62,881 bases of DNA, taken from JAGXLC01 sp046545815. Lineage in GTDB: Bacteria > Bacteroidota > Bacteroidia > Bacteroidales > UBA12077. Made by a program: the position numbers and the translations under genes. Position 1 is the first letter of the stretch; each line of letters opens with the position of its first letter. The DNA lies in NCBI GenBank assembly GCA_046545815.1, contig JBKGZA010000002.1, forward strand, positions 1-62,881, read 5' to 3'. The notes under the pieces were generated by a model. That model saw only the letters and a list, made by a program, of their open reading frames with translations. It was not told where the DNA came from and did no database searches. Of this stretch, positions 17,887-26,270 are shown piece by piece.

Positions 17887-20070
17887 CTAATTGAACCAAT
17901 ACGACAGCTTCGCTACCAGCGCACGGTTCTTCTCCCTGAAATTTTCGGGCAAATAGTTGTCAGTATACACAATATACAAGTCGGAAACGGGTGCATACCG
18001 CCATTGGAAGCGAATGTTGGTGTTGATGTTGTCGATCTGTTCGTTATACTGCCAGAAAACCGACAAGAAGAGGCTTCGGGTAAATGTAAAATCAAACTTG
18101 GGTCCAAGCAGCCAAAATTCTGCGTCTTTATAAGGTTCCGGGAAATCCAGATCGTTGTACTCCAGGTTGAGGCTTATGCTGCCATAGGGCTGAAGACGGT
18201 ATTTAAAATTTCCCTCCACATATCCACGGGTGCCATGGAAGAATCCTCCATAGCCGGCAGTAAGGTCATAGTTAAGCAAACTTCGGGGGTCGGATTCGAA
18301 AACGACTTCTGCCTGGTTCCAGCTATAATCCGTACCTGCCGCAAGGGTATCGCCTGTAGTGTGGGTAGGATCAAAGGGATTCTCCAGCTTGATATATTCC
18401 CTTCTGTAATTGAAGGAGATATTGCTCCGGTCAAGAAACACGAATTCATATTTGAATTGGATGAGCTGATCGGTTTGATCCCACTGAGGATTGAAAATGG
18501 ATTGAAACATCAGGTCGGGACCGTGGTTGGCGATCCTTTCCGAGTTGGGATAAAACTTGTATTCAATACGGGGGCTCAGCAGATGATAGCCCGTTCTTCT
18601 TATGTAACCGGTCTCAGCATGATAATCTGCCCCCACATAGTCGTAAGCTCCGTCGATATCCCAATGTTGGGTAGAATAATTGATGGTAGCCGAAGCAGCC
18701 TGATCATCAGAATGACCATCGGGAGTGACCGAACGGTGGTAAAAAGTTTTGCCGGTCCACCGGTTATCAGCACTGGCGAGGTTGTAATCGATGCCAAATA
18801 CCCTGTTGAACCGGTCGGCATCCTCAAATTTTTCCCTGCCGGTGGGAACGGTAAGCTGCTTGTTAATAAAAAAAGCCCCGATATTGGAACGGGAAAACAC
18901 CTGGTGCTGCATTGTGGCCACTGTAAAGTTAGCAGCAGGAATATTGCCTTTGGTTCCTGTTTGCATATTCATCAAACCAATGCGCATATCTTTATTGAGC
19001 TTGCCGCTTAAACGGGCACCTGCATGCACGGGATTGGTCAATCCAATGCGCCGGGAAAAGAAGGGCCGGATATTTTCCTTGCCATAGCCGGTAAAAAGAT
19101 CTTTATTCTCGAGAAAGAACTGCCTTTTCTCAGGGAAAAACAATTCAAACCGGTCCAGGTTGGTCACCTGCTCATCCACCTCTACCTGCGAGTAATCCGG
19201 GTTAACAGTGAGGTCAAGTGTAAGATCCGAACTGAGCGATACGTTGGCATCCATTCCGGCATCGCCTGACCATTCCGTCTGATTTTCTGCTCGATGATTT
19301 CTGGATACTCCTCCAAGTAAATAGGGTATCAGCGATACATCTATCTCCGGGTCCGGCGGGCCATCTTCAAAGATGAGCGTGCCTGTAAACGCCAGGCTTG
19401 CGGTGGGAAACTGGCGGGTTACAGGTGCCCAGCTCGACTTTTCATTCTCCTTTAAATCCAGTCTGGAAAAATTGATACCCCATTGTTTAACGCCTTCCTT
19501 ATACTGAAGGTGCTTAAACGGTATGGCCATCTCGATGGTCCAGTAGTCATCGTATTCAACGACCTCCATTTTCCATTTGCAATCCCAGGTCAGCGACACA
19601 TCTCCTCCTTCCGATTGCAAACCATCCCACTTGGCACCTCCGGCGGAAGCGCCGAAGGAAAATCCATTGGTCTGATCGTTATAAGTGTCCATGAAAATAA
19701 GGAAATTGTCATTCTTGCCGAACTCAAAGTCACGCCGCAACGATTCCACAATATTCTCCCCCGGCATGCTTTCATAGCACTTCACCCCAAAATAAATATT
19801 TTCCTCGTCATAAAGCAACCGGACGGTAGTTTTGGCATTTGCATATCCCGTATCAATAGGCAGTACCCTGTGAAATTCATTGGCAATTTCTGATTTCTGC
19901 CAAACAGATTCGTTCAGTCTGCCATCTACCTGAATATCCTGATTGATTTTCTTAATTTCTATCCGGTGGGTCTGACGGTTATTGCTCATATCAGAAGCAG
20001 TTTTAACCTGCCCGGTTGCCTGGCTTGCAATGCAAGCCAGGAAAAACAGAAAAATCGTTCGTGTGCTCAT
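17887..20070 (-). CDS. DUF5916 outer-membrane protein with CBM9-like N-terminal domain
   Basis: A 727-residue secreted protein with an N-terminal signal peptide (FLFFLACIASQATG). Residues 40-235 resemble the carbohydrate-binding family 9-like domain (INQDIQVDGRLNESVWQ, YFGVKCYES, WTIEMAIPFKHL). The rest is a beta-rich DUF5916-type region with FPEKRQFFLENKDLF and alternating aromatic strands up to the terminal SYWFN, typical of an outer-membrane barrel. Its role is unknown; these proteins are common in Bacteroidota. It is divergent from the fucosidase gene. Confidence 0.85.
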   Translation of the reverse strand: MSTRTIFLFFLACIASQATGQVKTASDMSNNRQTHRIEIKKINQDIQVDGRLNESVWQKSEIANEFHRVLPIDTGYANAKTTVRLLYDEENIYFGVKCYESMPGENIVESLRRDFEFGKNDNFLIFMDTYNDQTNGFSFGASAGGAKWDGLQSEGGDVSLTWDCKWKMEVVEYDDYWTIEMAIPFKHLQYKEGVKQWGINFSRLDLKENEKSSWAPVTRQFPTASLAFTGTLIFEDGPPDPEIDVSLIPYLLGGVSRNHRAENQTEWSGDAGMDANVSLSSDLTLDLTVNPDYSQVEVDEQVTNLDRFELFFPEKRQFFLENKDLFTGYGKENIRPFFSRRIGLTNPVHAGARLSGKLNKDMRIGLMNMQTGTKGNIPAANFTVATMQHQVFSRSNIGAFFINKQLTVPTGREKFEDADRFNRVFGIDYNLASADNRWTGKTFYHRSVTPDGHSDDQAASATINYSTQHWDIDGAYDYVGADYHAETGYIRRTGYHLLSPRIEYKFYPNSERIANHGPDLMFQSIFNPQWDQTDQLIQFKYEFVFLDRSNISFNYRREYIKLENPFDPTHTTGDTLAAGTDYSWNQAEVVFESDPRSLLNYDLTAGYGGFFHGTRGYVEGNFKYRLQPYGSISLNLEYNDLDFPEPYKDAEFWLLGPKFDFTFTRSLFLSVFWQYNEQIDNINTNIRFQWRYAPVSDLYIVYTDNYLPENFREKNRALVAKLSYWFN

Positions 20071-20089
20071 GCAATCAAAAATTTTATCA

Positions 20090-20113
20090 TATCAGGCAAT
20101 TGTTTGCCTGATA
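20090..20113. promoter_or_regulatory. 10-bp perfect inverted repeat upstream of the DUF5916 gene
   Basis: Arms TATCAGGCAA (20090-20099) and TTGCCTGATA (20104-20113) with a 4-nt loop, 19 bp before the DUF5916 start codon. It could be an operator or a 5'-UTR hairpin. The rest of the 390-bp divergent region 20071-20460 shows only the promoter-like box noted separately. Confidence 0.45.
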
Positions 20114-20301
20114 CATGATTCCGTTTAAAATGACGATAAGTAAACCAATTGCCGGAAGGCAAATTTGAGAAATTTTACGTAAAAAAGCGCCATAACCTGC
20201 GAAAATTTTGGTTTCAAGGTGCCGTTTAATTTGGCGGAAAAATTTATCCTCAGAATATTGCGGGGTATATTTTAATGCTTCAGAGATATTAATTTCTGAA
20301 T

Positions 20302-20309
20302 TATCTTTG
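20302..20309 (+). promoter_or_regulatory. Bacteroidota-type -7 box TATCTTTG upstream of the fucosidase
   Basis: Matches the TAnnTTTG consensus used by the primary sigma of Bacteroidota. It would give a start near 20315 and a leader of about 145 nt. No good TTTG -33 box was found at the usual spacing, so this is tentative. Confidence 0.3.
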
Positions 20310-20460
20310 CAATTGGGAAATAAAGTTATATTTTTAGCGGATTACCGGCCGGGTATAACGGAGCGAGTGAAAGCATAACAACCGCATTGTGTGTGTGAAT
20401 TCAAAAATCCTGACCAAAAAAAATTTTATGTCCTGCGAACCTCAAAACAAACATAAGTCT

Positions 20461-21885
20461 ATGAAAGCAAAAACAACTATTTTTCCGCTTCAACTGATTA
20501 TTGCCTTGATCGTTGGAGGCTATCTTTTCAGGTCGTGCGACAGAGCCGACAAAAGCTATCAGCCGACGTGGGAGTCTATTGAACAACATGAAGTTCCCGA
20601 CTGGTATGACGACGCCAAGTTTGGAATTTTTATTCACTGGGGTGTATATGCTGTGCCTGCCTGGGCGCCGGTGGGTGGCTCCGAATCCTCCAGTCAGTAT
20701 TCCGAATGGTATCCGTTTCACATGTACAAAGAGGGGGATACCACTTACAAATACCACCGGAAACATTACGGAAAGCTTTCTGAATTCGGTTACAAGGACT
20801 TTATACCCATGTTCACCGCTGAGAAGTGGGATCCCGAACAGTGGGCACAGTTGTTTAAAGACGCAGGTGCCCGCTATGTGGTTCCTGTAGGAGAACATCA
20901 TGACGGTTTTCCTATGTGGGACAGTGACCTCACCGAATGGGATGCCATGGACAAGGGTCCCAAACGGGATATCATCGGTGAACTCGCAAAAGCTGTAAGG
21001 GAACGCAACATGAAGTATGCGCCTTCCTACCACCGCATGATGAACTATTACGATCCCAGCTTCGAAGACGGACACTTCAACAATCCCCATTATTCGGAGG
21101 ACGGACCGGACAGCGTCTTTGTGAAGAACTGGAAAGAACGATGGGAAGAGTTGCGTGACAAATACAAACCCGATATTATATGGTTCGACGGCGACTGGAT
21201 GGCACCTGTCGATGTGTGGGGCACCAAACAGATAGTGGCCGATTATTATAATACAGCCCGGGAATGGGGGAAAGAAGTGCTGGTCAACGACCGTCTGGGT
21301 GAAGTAAGAGGAGAACGTGGTGATTTCTATACAACGGAATATGAATATGGCATTCAAACAGACACACTGATCACCCATAAATGGGAATCCTGCCGGGGCA
21401 TTGGCGGTTCTTTCGGATACAACAAAAATGAAGAACCGGAGGATTATATGTCGGTGAATGAACTGGTGGACATGCTGGTGGACATCGTGAGCAAGAACGG
21501 CAACCTCCTGCTCAATATCGGTCCGAAGGCCGACGGTACCATTCCTGAGATTCAGAAAGAGCGCCTCCTTGGGATTGGAGAATGGCTGCAGACCAACGGG
21601 GAGGCCATTTACGGAACGGATTACTGGGAGACATACGGTGAAGATAACATCCGCTTCACCCGTAAAGGCGACCATACGCTCTATGCCATTGCGCTGGAGT
21701 GGCCCGGTGAGCAGGTGACCATCCGATCTTTGGGTGAAGGCATGAAAGGAGAGATCCAGTCGGTATCTATGCTGGGATCGGACAGCCCACTGAACTGGGA
21801 TTTTTCTGAAGAAGGTCTCACCATCGATACCCCCTCTGAGAAACCCTGCGAGCATGCGTACGCATTTAAGATCAGTCTAAGATAG
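20461..21885 (+). CDS. alpha-L-fucosidase, GH29 (probable lipoprotein)
   Basis: Releases alpha-L-fucose from glycans. From MKAKTTIFPL (20461) the protein is 474 residues with a signal segment ending in FRSC-DRAD, a loose Bacteroidota lipobox. GH29 hallmarks: DAKFGIFIHWGVYAVPAW, GARYVVPVGEHHDGFPMW, and IIWFDGDW, whose Asp is the expected nucleophile; then NGNLLLNIGPKADG. The longer frame from 20389 adds 24 residues with no signal character and is rejected. It lies divergently from the DUF5916 gene and before a truncated hydrolase. Confidence 0.92.
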   Translation: MKAKTTIFPLQLIIALIVGGYLFRSCDRADKSYQPTWESIEQHEVPDWYDDAKFGIFIHWGVYAVPAWAPVGGSESSSQYSEWYPFHMYKEGDTTYKYHRKHYGKLSEFGYKDFIPMFTAEKWDPEQWAQLFKDAGARYVVPVGEHHDGFPMWDSDLTEWDAMDKGPKRDIIGELAKAVRERNMKYAPSYHRMMNYYDPSFEDGHFNNPHYSEDGPDSVFVKNWKERWEELRDKYKPDIIWFDGDWMAPVDVWGTKQIVADYYNTAREWGKEVLVNDRLGEVRGERGDFYTTEYEYGIQTDTLITHKWESCRGIGGSFGYNKNEEPEDYMSVNELVDMLVDIVSKNGNLLLNIGPKADGTIPEIQKERLLGIGEWLQTNGEAIYGTDYWETYGEDNIRFTRKGDHTLYAIALEWPGEQVTIRSLGEGMKGEIQSVSMLGSDSPLNWDFSEEGLTIDTPSEKPCEHAYAFKISLR

Positions 21886-21961
21886 TTTAAAACAGCTATC
21901 TGAATAAACCCTGACAATCTTTATGGGTATAATTGCCCAGGAATGTTAACTTATAAAATGA

Positions 21962-22585
21962 AAAAGCCACTATGAAAAAATTGATTACGGAGGACGCGAA
22001 GTGGAGGACGTGGATGCCAGCCGGGAATATATGCTGGAAAATTATCCCTTTGTGGATGAAGATCGGGTAGGAATCATCGGCTGGAGTCACGGCGGGCTCA
22101 TCACGCTCCATAACATCTTCGACTATCCGGATAATTACAGGGTAGCTTATGCCGGAGTCCCGGTCAGCGATCTCATCGCCAGAATGGGCTATAAGACACA
22201 GGGATATCGGGACCTATACTCAGTTGATTACCACATTGGGCAAACAGCCTATGAAAATGTGGAAGAATACAAGAAACGCTCTCCGGCATGGAATGCCCAT
22301 AAACTGGAGGACGTCCCCCTGCTGATCCACACCAACACCAACGATGCGGATGTCAATGTACTGGAAGTGGAGCATCTGATCAAATCACTACAGGCGCACG
22401 ACAAAGAATTTGAATACAAAATCTTCCAGGATGTGGCCGGAGGGCATTCTTTTAATCGGCTCGACACCAAAAAGGCCAAGGAGATACGGGTAGATATTTA
22501 CCAATTTTTAGATGAAGAACTCAATCCCCCGAAAAAGATACGTTCGGTGGAAGACATCAATAAGGCAACATATAAAGGATTTTAG
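21962..22585 (+). pseudogene. truncated S9-type alpha/beta hydrolase (C-terminal catalytic part only)
   Basis: The frame is open from a stop at 21959 and already reads YEKIDYGGREVEDVDASREY before any start codon; only a GTG at 22001 could begin translation. The part present carries the catalytic triad of prolyl oligopeptidase-like hydrolases: Ser in GWSHGG, Asp in TNTNDADVN and His in GGHSF. The propeller or cap domain and the first strands of the hydrolase fold, including the oxyanion region, are missing, so it is probably a decayed remnant. A short functional product from 22001 (194 residues) cannot be excluded. Confidence 0.65.
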
Positions 22586-22755
22586 AAATTGATTGGCAAA
22601 GTTTGGTTGGCAGTTGACAAACCCATAAGCATTGGTGTAAAGGTGATAAAACGCTTATTTATTGTCATTGATGGTCACTCGTTTGTATCTGCCGGAGGTA
22701 AGCTGCGTAGCGACGAGACAAATTTTGTGAAGCCGGATTAAAGGATTCATAATAT

Positions 22756-22795
22756 AAAAAACGCATCCCCCCAGTTTTTGCGGGATGCGTTTTTT
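22756..22795. terminator. bidirectional intrinsic terminator
   Basis: Arms AAAAAACGCATCCC (22756-22769) and GGGATGCGTTTTTT (22782-22795) are perfectly complementary around a 12-nt loop. It ends the minus-strand LeuA/CimA-family transcript and could end the truncated hydrolase transcript from the other side. The remainder of 22586-22924 shows no gene. Confidence 0.85.
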
Positions 22796-22924
22796 AACCC
22801 TAAACCCAAATCTACCTATGAAAAAAAAGAATGCTTCATAAAAATTATCAATTGTTTGTTCGTACGGGAAAAAATACAAAAAGATTCAAAATATCGTAGA
22901 ATTTTAAATAATAAAACTTTATTG

Positions 22925-24505
22925 CTACCGGGAAGTCTGCATTTTTCGCTGATTTTTCCCTTGCATATCCATTCGGTTTTCGAGGAGATTCAACATGTTG
23001 GTAGTAGCTTTAATGGCCGATTCGATCTGATCGGCATCCAGGCCACGGGTTTTAAATTCCTCACCCCTGTAATTCCAGGTAATAACCGTTTCAACAAGGG
23101 CATCCGTATTGCCGCCCGGAGGAATGGTGACCATATAATCAGTAAGTTTTGGGAATTCTTTTTCCAGTTTGCTGTATATTTTCTTCAGTGCCTTCATAAA
23201 CGCGTCATACTGACCATCACCTTCAGAAGTTTCCTGATACTGCTGATTGTCAATTTCCACATTAAGAGAAGCCACAGGCCTGAGCCCTTTGGTCAGAGAC
23301 AGGGTGTAGCCTACTACTTTGATCTTCTCATCGACCATATTGGTATTCAGCACATCAGAGACAATATAGGGAAGATCTTCTGAGCTGACATGTTCTTTCT
23401 TGTCGCCCAGTTCAATGACTCTTTGAGTTACCTTTTCCATTGATTCGGGATCCAGGGATATACCCCATTCTTCCAGATTCTTTTTAATATTGGCCTTACC
23501 GGAGGTCTTGCCAAGGGCATATTTTCGTTTTCTTCCGAAACGTTCCGGAAGGAGTGCGTTGAAATAAAGCTGACTTTTGCTGTCTCCGTCTGCATGGACC
23601 CCACAGGTCTGTGTAAACACATTCTCCCCTATCAATGGCTTATTGGAAGGAATCCGTATGGCAGAAAAACTTTCTACCAGTTTACTGACCGAGTACAACT
23701 GAGATTCTTCCACGTTGATCTCAAAATCCGTATGGTCCTTAATCATCCCTACCACACTGGATAATGGTGCATTGCCGGCACGCTCTCCCATACCATTGAC
23801 TGTGGTATGGACTCCCTTCATGCCTGCATATAATCCGGCATAGGAATTGGCAACCGAAAGGTCATAATCGTTATGGGCATGAAAATCAAAATGCAGATCG
23901 GGGTAGCGTTCAAACATTTCCGAGCAGTACTGATATACCTCCTCATGATCGAGTATTCCAAGTGTATCGGGCAACATGAAGCGTTTCACCGGCTCGTCTT
24001 TCAATTGATCCATATAATAAAACACATAATCTTTGGAACTCTTCATTCCATTTGACCAGTCTTCAAGATATACATTTACCTCCAGTCCCATATCTATGGC
24101 TCTGTGAATAAAGGTTCTAATATCTTCGATGTGTTCTTCCCTGCTTTTTCTAAGCTGGTGTTTCAGGTGGTTGATCGAGCCTTTGGTGAGCAGATTCACC
24201 ACCCTGGCTCCGGATTCCTCAATCCATTCGAGAGATTTCGTCCCATCCAAAAATCCAAGGACTTCAATCTGATTCAGACAACCATTTTTCCCTGCCCAAT
24301 CTATAATCTTCCGGGTAGCTTCAAACTCTCCTTTTGACACGCGTGCTGAAGCAATTTCTATCCTGTCAACATTAACGTCGGCCAGGAGTTTTCTTGCAAT
24401 ATTGAGTTTCTCCAGCTCACTGAAAGAAACTCCGGAGGTCTGTTCCCCGTCACGCAGGGTGGTATCCATGACCTCTATGTACCTATTATTGAATGGCTGT
24501 GACAT
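22925..24505 (-). CDS. 2-isopropylmalate / citramalate synthase family protein
   Basis: A 526-residue acetyl-CoA-dependent 2-oxo acid condensing enzyme. The HMGL-like barrel begins MDTTLRDGEQTSGVSF and has the metal/catalytic stretch FHAHNDYDLSVANS and NGMGERAGNAPLS; the C-terminal third is a LeuA-type regulatory domain. It follows ilvC on the same strand. With leuB, leuC, leuD and ilvA all absent nearby, it may be a citramalate synthase feeding isoleucine rather than leucine synthesis; the sequence alone does not settle this. An ilvC terminator precedes it, so it may be partly separate from the ilv operon. Confidence 0.8.
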   Translation of the reverse strand: MSQPFNNRYIEVMDTTLRDGEQTSGVSFSELEKLNIARKLLADVNVDRIEIASARVSKGEFEATRKIIDWAGKNGCLNQIEVLGFLDGTKSLEWIEESGARVVNLLTKGSINHLKHQLRKSREEHIEDIRTFIHRAIDMGLEVNVYLEDWSNGMKSSKDYVFYYMDQLKDEPVKRFMLPDTLGILDHEEVYQYCSEMFERYPDLHFDFHAHNDYDLSVANSYAGLYAGMKGVHTTVNGMGERAGNAPLSSVVGMIKDHTDFEINVEESQLYSVSKLVESFSAIRIPSNKPLIGENVFTQTCGVHADGDSKSQLYFNALLPERFGRKRKYALGKTSGKANIKKNLEEWGISLDPESMEKVTQRVIELGDKKEHVSSEDLPYIVSDVLNTNMVDEKIKVVGYTLSLTKGLRPVASLNVEIDNQQYQETSEGDGQYDAFMKALKKIYSKLEKEFPKLTDYMVTIPPGGNTDALVETVITWNYRGEEFKTRGLDADQIESAIKATTNMLNLLENRMDMQGKNQRKMQTSR

Positions 24506-24616
24506 AATTCATCTTTTTATTTGATCCGGTATCGAAAAAATGATCCGGTTTCTCATTCCTGTTTAATTCTTTACACTGGCAAGCATGTGCTTCTATAACC
24601 CCAGCAAAAAAGAAAT

Positions 24617-24643
24617 ATGGGATCTCGACAAAAGAGATCCCAT
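24617..24643 (-). terminator. intrinsic terminator after ilvC
   Basis: Arms ATGGGATCTC (24617-24626) and GAGATCCCAT (24634-24643) with a 7-nt loop, followed on the minus strand by ATTTCTTTTTTT. It sits 8 bp past the ilvC stop and would end or attenuate the ilvDBNC transcript before the LeuA/CimA-family gene. Confidence 0.7.
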
Positions 24644-24650
24644 GAATTAG

Positions 24651-25697
24651 CTATTCTTCCGGTCTTAACTTACGCACCTGGCTTCCTGTTCTCCATAATT
24701 CTGATTCGTGAAGGGCTTTAAGCTCTTCCTGCAGTTTTTCCCTGTAATCGGGCTGACTGTTGATATCTATAGCACGTTGGGCTTCCTCTCCGCTGGCGAC
24801 TTTTCCATAAAGTTCATCAAATACCGGTTCCAATGCTTTCTGGAACCTGCCGTACCAGTCAAGTGCGCCCCGCTGAGCAGTAGTAGAACAATTGGCATAC
24901 ATCCAGTCCATACCATTTTCAGCTACCAGGGGCATCAGGCTCTGAGTGAGCTCTTCAACCGTTTCGTTAAAGGCTTCAGACGGGGAATGCCCGTTCTTTC
25001 GCAGCACATTAAATTGTGCCTGAAAAAGTCCTTGAATGGCGCCCATCAGGCTGCCTCTTTCTCCGGTAAGATCACTGAACACCTCCTTTTCGAAGGTGGT
25101 TTCGAAGAGATAGCCGCTACCTACCCCCATGCCCAGGGCTATTACCCTGTTCCAGGCATTGCCGGTAGCATCCTGGTGAATGGCATAACTGGAATTCACA
25201 CCCCGGCCTTGTTTAAATAAACGACGCAGGCTTGTACCCGAACCTTTCGGGGCTACCAGGATAACATCCACATTATCCGGTGGTATCACACCGCTGCGCT
25301 CTTTATAAGTTATTGAAAAACCATGAGAAAAATACAGGGCATCACCCGGGTTTAAGTTCCGTTTTACCTCATCCCAGATCATCATCTGGGCAGCATCTGA
25401 AACCAGATACTGAATAATGGTGCCCCTTTTAACAGCCTCCTCTACCGGAAACAAAGTTTTATCCGGCTCCCACCCGTCATTTAGGGCTTTATTCCAGTCA
25501 TCTTTAAATTCAGGAGCCTGCCCAACCACTACATTGATGCCATTGTCTTTCAGGTTCAATGCCTGAGCGGGTCCCTGAACGCCATAACCAATAACTGCTA
25601 CTGTTTCGTCCTTGAGTACTTCTGTTGCCTTTTTCAATGGAAACTCCTCTCTGGTCACCACATTTTCTTCTTCATCACCAAAACGTATTTTCGCCAT
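24651..25697 (-). CDS. ilvC: ketol-acid reductoisomerase (class I)
   Basis: Isomerises and reduces acetolactate and acetohydroxybutyrate in valine, leucine and isoleucine synthesis. The 348-residue length marks the short class I form. Seen: VIGYGVQGPAQALNLKDNG (NADPH-binding), VAPKGSGTSLRR, then the helical domain with DLTGERGSLMGAIQG and the metal-binding acidic residues, and TTAQRGALDWYGRF. It is the fourth gene of the ilvD-ilvB-ilvN-ilvC run, 31 bp after ilvN. Confidence 0.95.
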   Translation of the reverse strand: MAKIRFGDEEENVVTREEFPLKKATEVLKDETVAVIGYGVQGPAQALNLKDNGINVVVGQAPEFKDDWNKALNDGWEPDKTLFPVEEAVKRGTIIQYLVSDAAQMMIWDEVKRNLNPGDALYFSHGFSITYKERSGVIPPDNVDVILVAPKGSGTSLRRLFKQGRGVNSSYAIHQDATGNAWNRVIALGMGVGSGYLFETTFEKEVFSDLTGERGSLMGAIQGLFQAQFNVLRKNGHSPSEAFNETVEELTQSLMPLVAENGMDWMYANCSTTAQRGALDWYGRFQKALEPVFDELYGKVASGEEAQRAIDINSQPDYREKLQEELKALHESELWRTGSQVRKLRPEE

Positions 25698-25728
25698 AAC
25701 GTACTTTTTTTAGTTAATGCTTAGGATT

Positions 25729-26244
25729 CTACAATATATTGGCCAACTTGCCATCTGGCTTGATGAATGTTGATTTGACGGACCTTATATGCTGAATACT
25801 GGATAACTTTTCCATTTCCTCAAACATCTGGTTGATCTCCTCCCTGGAACCTGATTTCTCAAAATAAGTTTGGTCGGAATTGACCTTCATCAGCCGTACG
25901 TCATACTTCCTAATCAAGGCTTCTATGTCTGAAGATTCGAGCATCTCGTTAGTCGGGATCTGAAACAGGGTTGTTTCGTGTTGAGTTGTATTCTGCTCTT
26001 TTCTGGCGAAAGCATCAAATACCTCCACCTGTTTTTCTATTTGTTTGACTATCTTGTGCACCTGTTCTTCCGAGATTTTCAGAAGAATATTGAACCTGTG
26101 AATGCTTTCATACTCAGACCCGGATACCGTCAGGCTTTCGATGTTCAGTTTTCTGCGGGTAAAAATGTTGGCTATCCGGCTAAGCAGACCGGGATGATTC
26201 TCTGTGAAAACGGTGATTGTGTACAATTCTTTCTTGTCTTTCAT
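25729..26244 (-). CDS. ilvN: acetolactate synthase small (regulatory) subunit
   Basis: A 171-residue regulatory partner of IlvB. The N-terminal ACT domain starts YTITVFTENHPGLLSRIANIF, where feedback by valine is normally sensed, followed by a second ACT-like half. It is 26 bp downstream of ilvB and 31 bp upstream of ilvC in the same transcript. Confidence 0.92.
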   Translation of the reverse strand: MKDKKELYTITVFTENHPGLLSRIANIFTRRKLNIESLTVSGSEYESIHRFNILLKISEEQVHKIVKQIEKQVEVFDAFARKEQNTTQHETTLFQIPTNEMLESSDIEALIRKYDVRLMKVNSDQTYFEKSGSREEINQMFEEMEKLSSIQHIRSVKSTFIKPDGKLANIL

Positions 26245-26270
26245 AACTTATTGCTTTTTAGTAATTATTA

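Noticed and set aside
17824..19011. 395-codon plus-strand open frame
   Set aside because: Antisense to the DUF5916 gene in a complementary frame; no motif, signal peptide or family likeness.
20401..21855. 484-codon minus-strand open frame
   Set aside because: It is fully antisense to the GH29 fucosidase, whose motifs are intact. The frame is a codon-usage shadow rich in Val, His and Phe with no domain.
22586..22755. Possible gene continuing the truncated hydrolase
   Set aside because: Stops occur in all plus-strand frames soon after 22585 and the hydrolase already ends with a normal-looking C-terminus.
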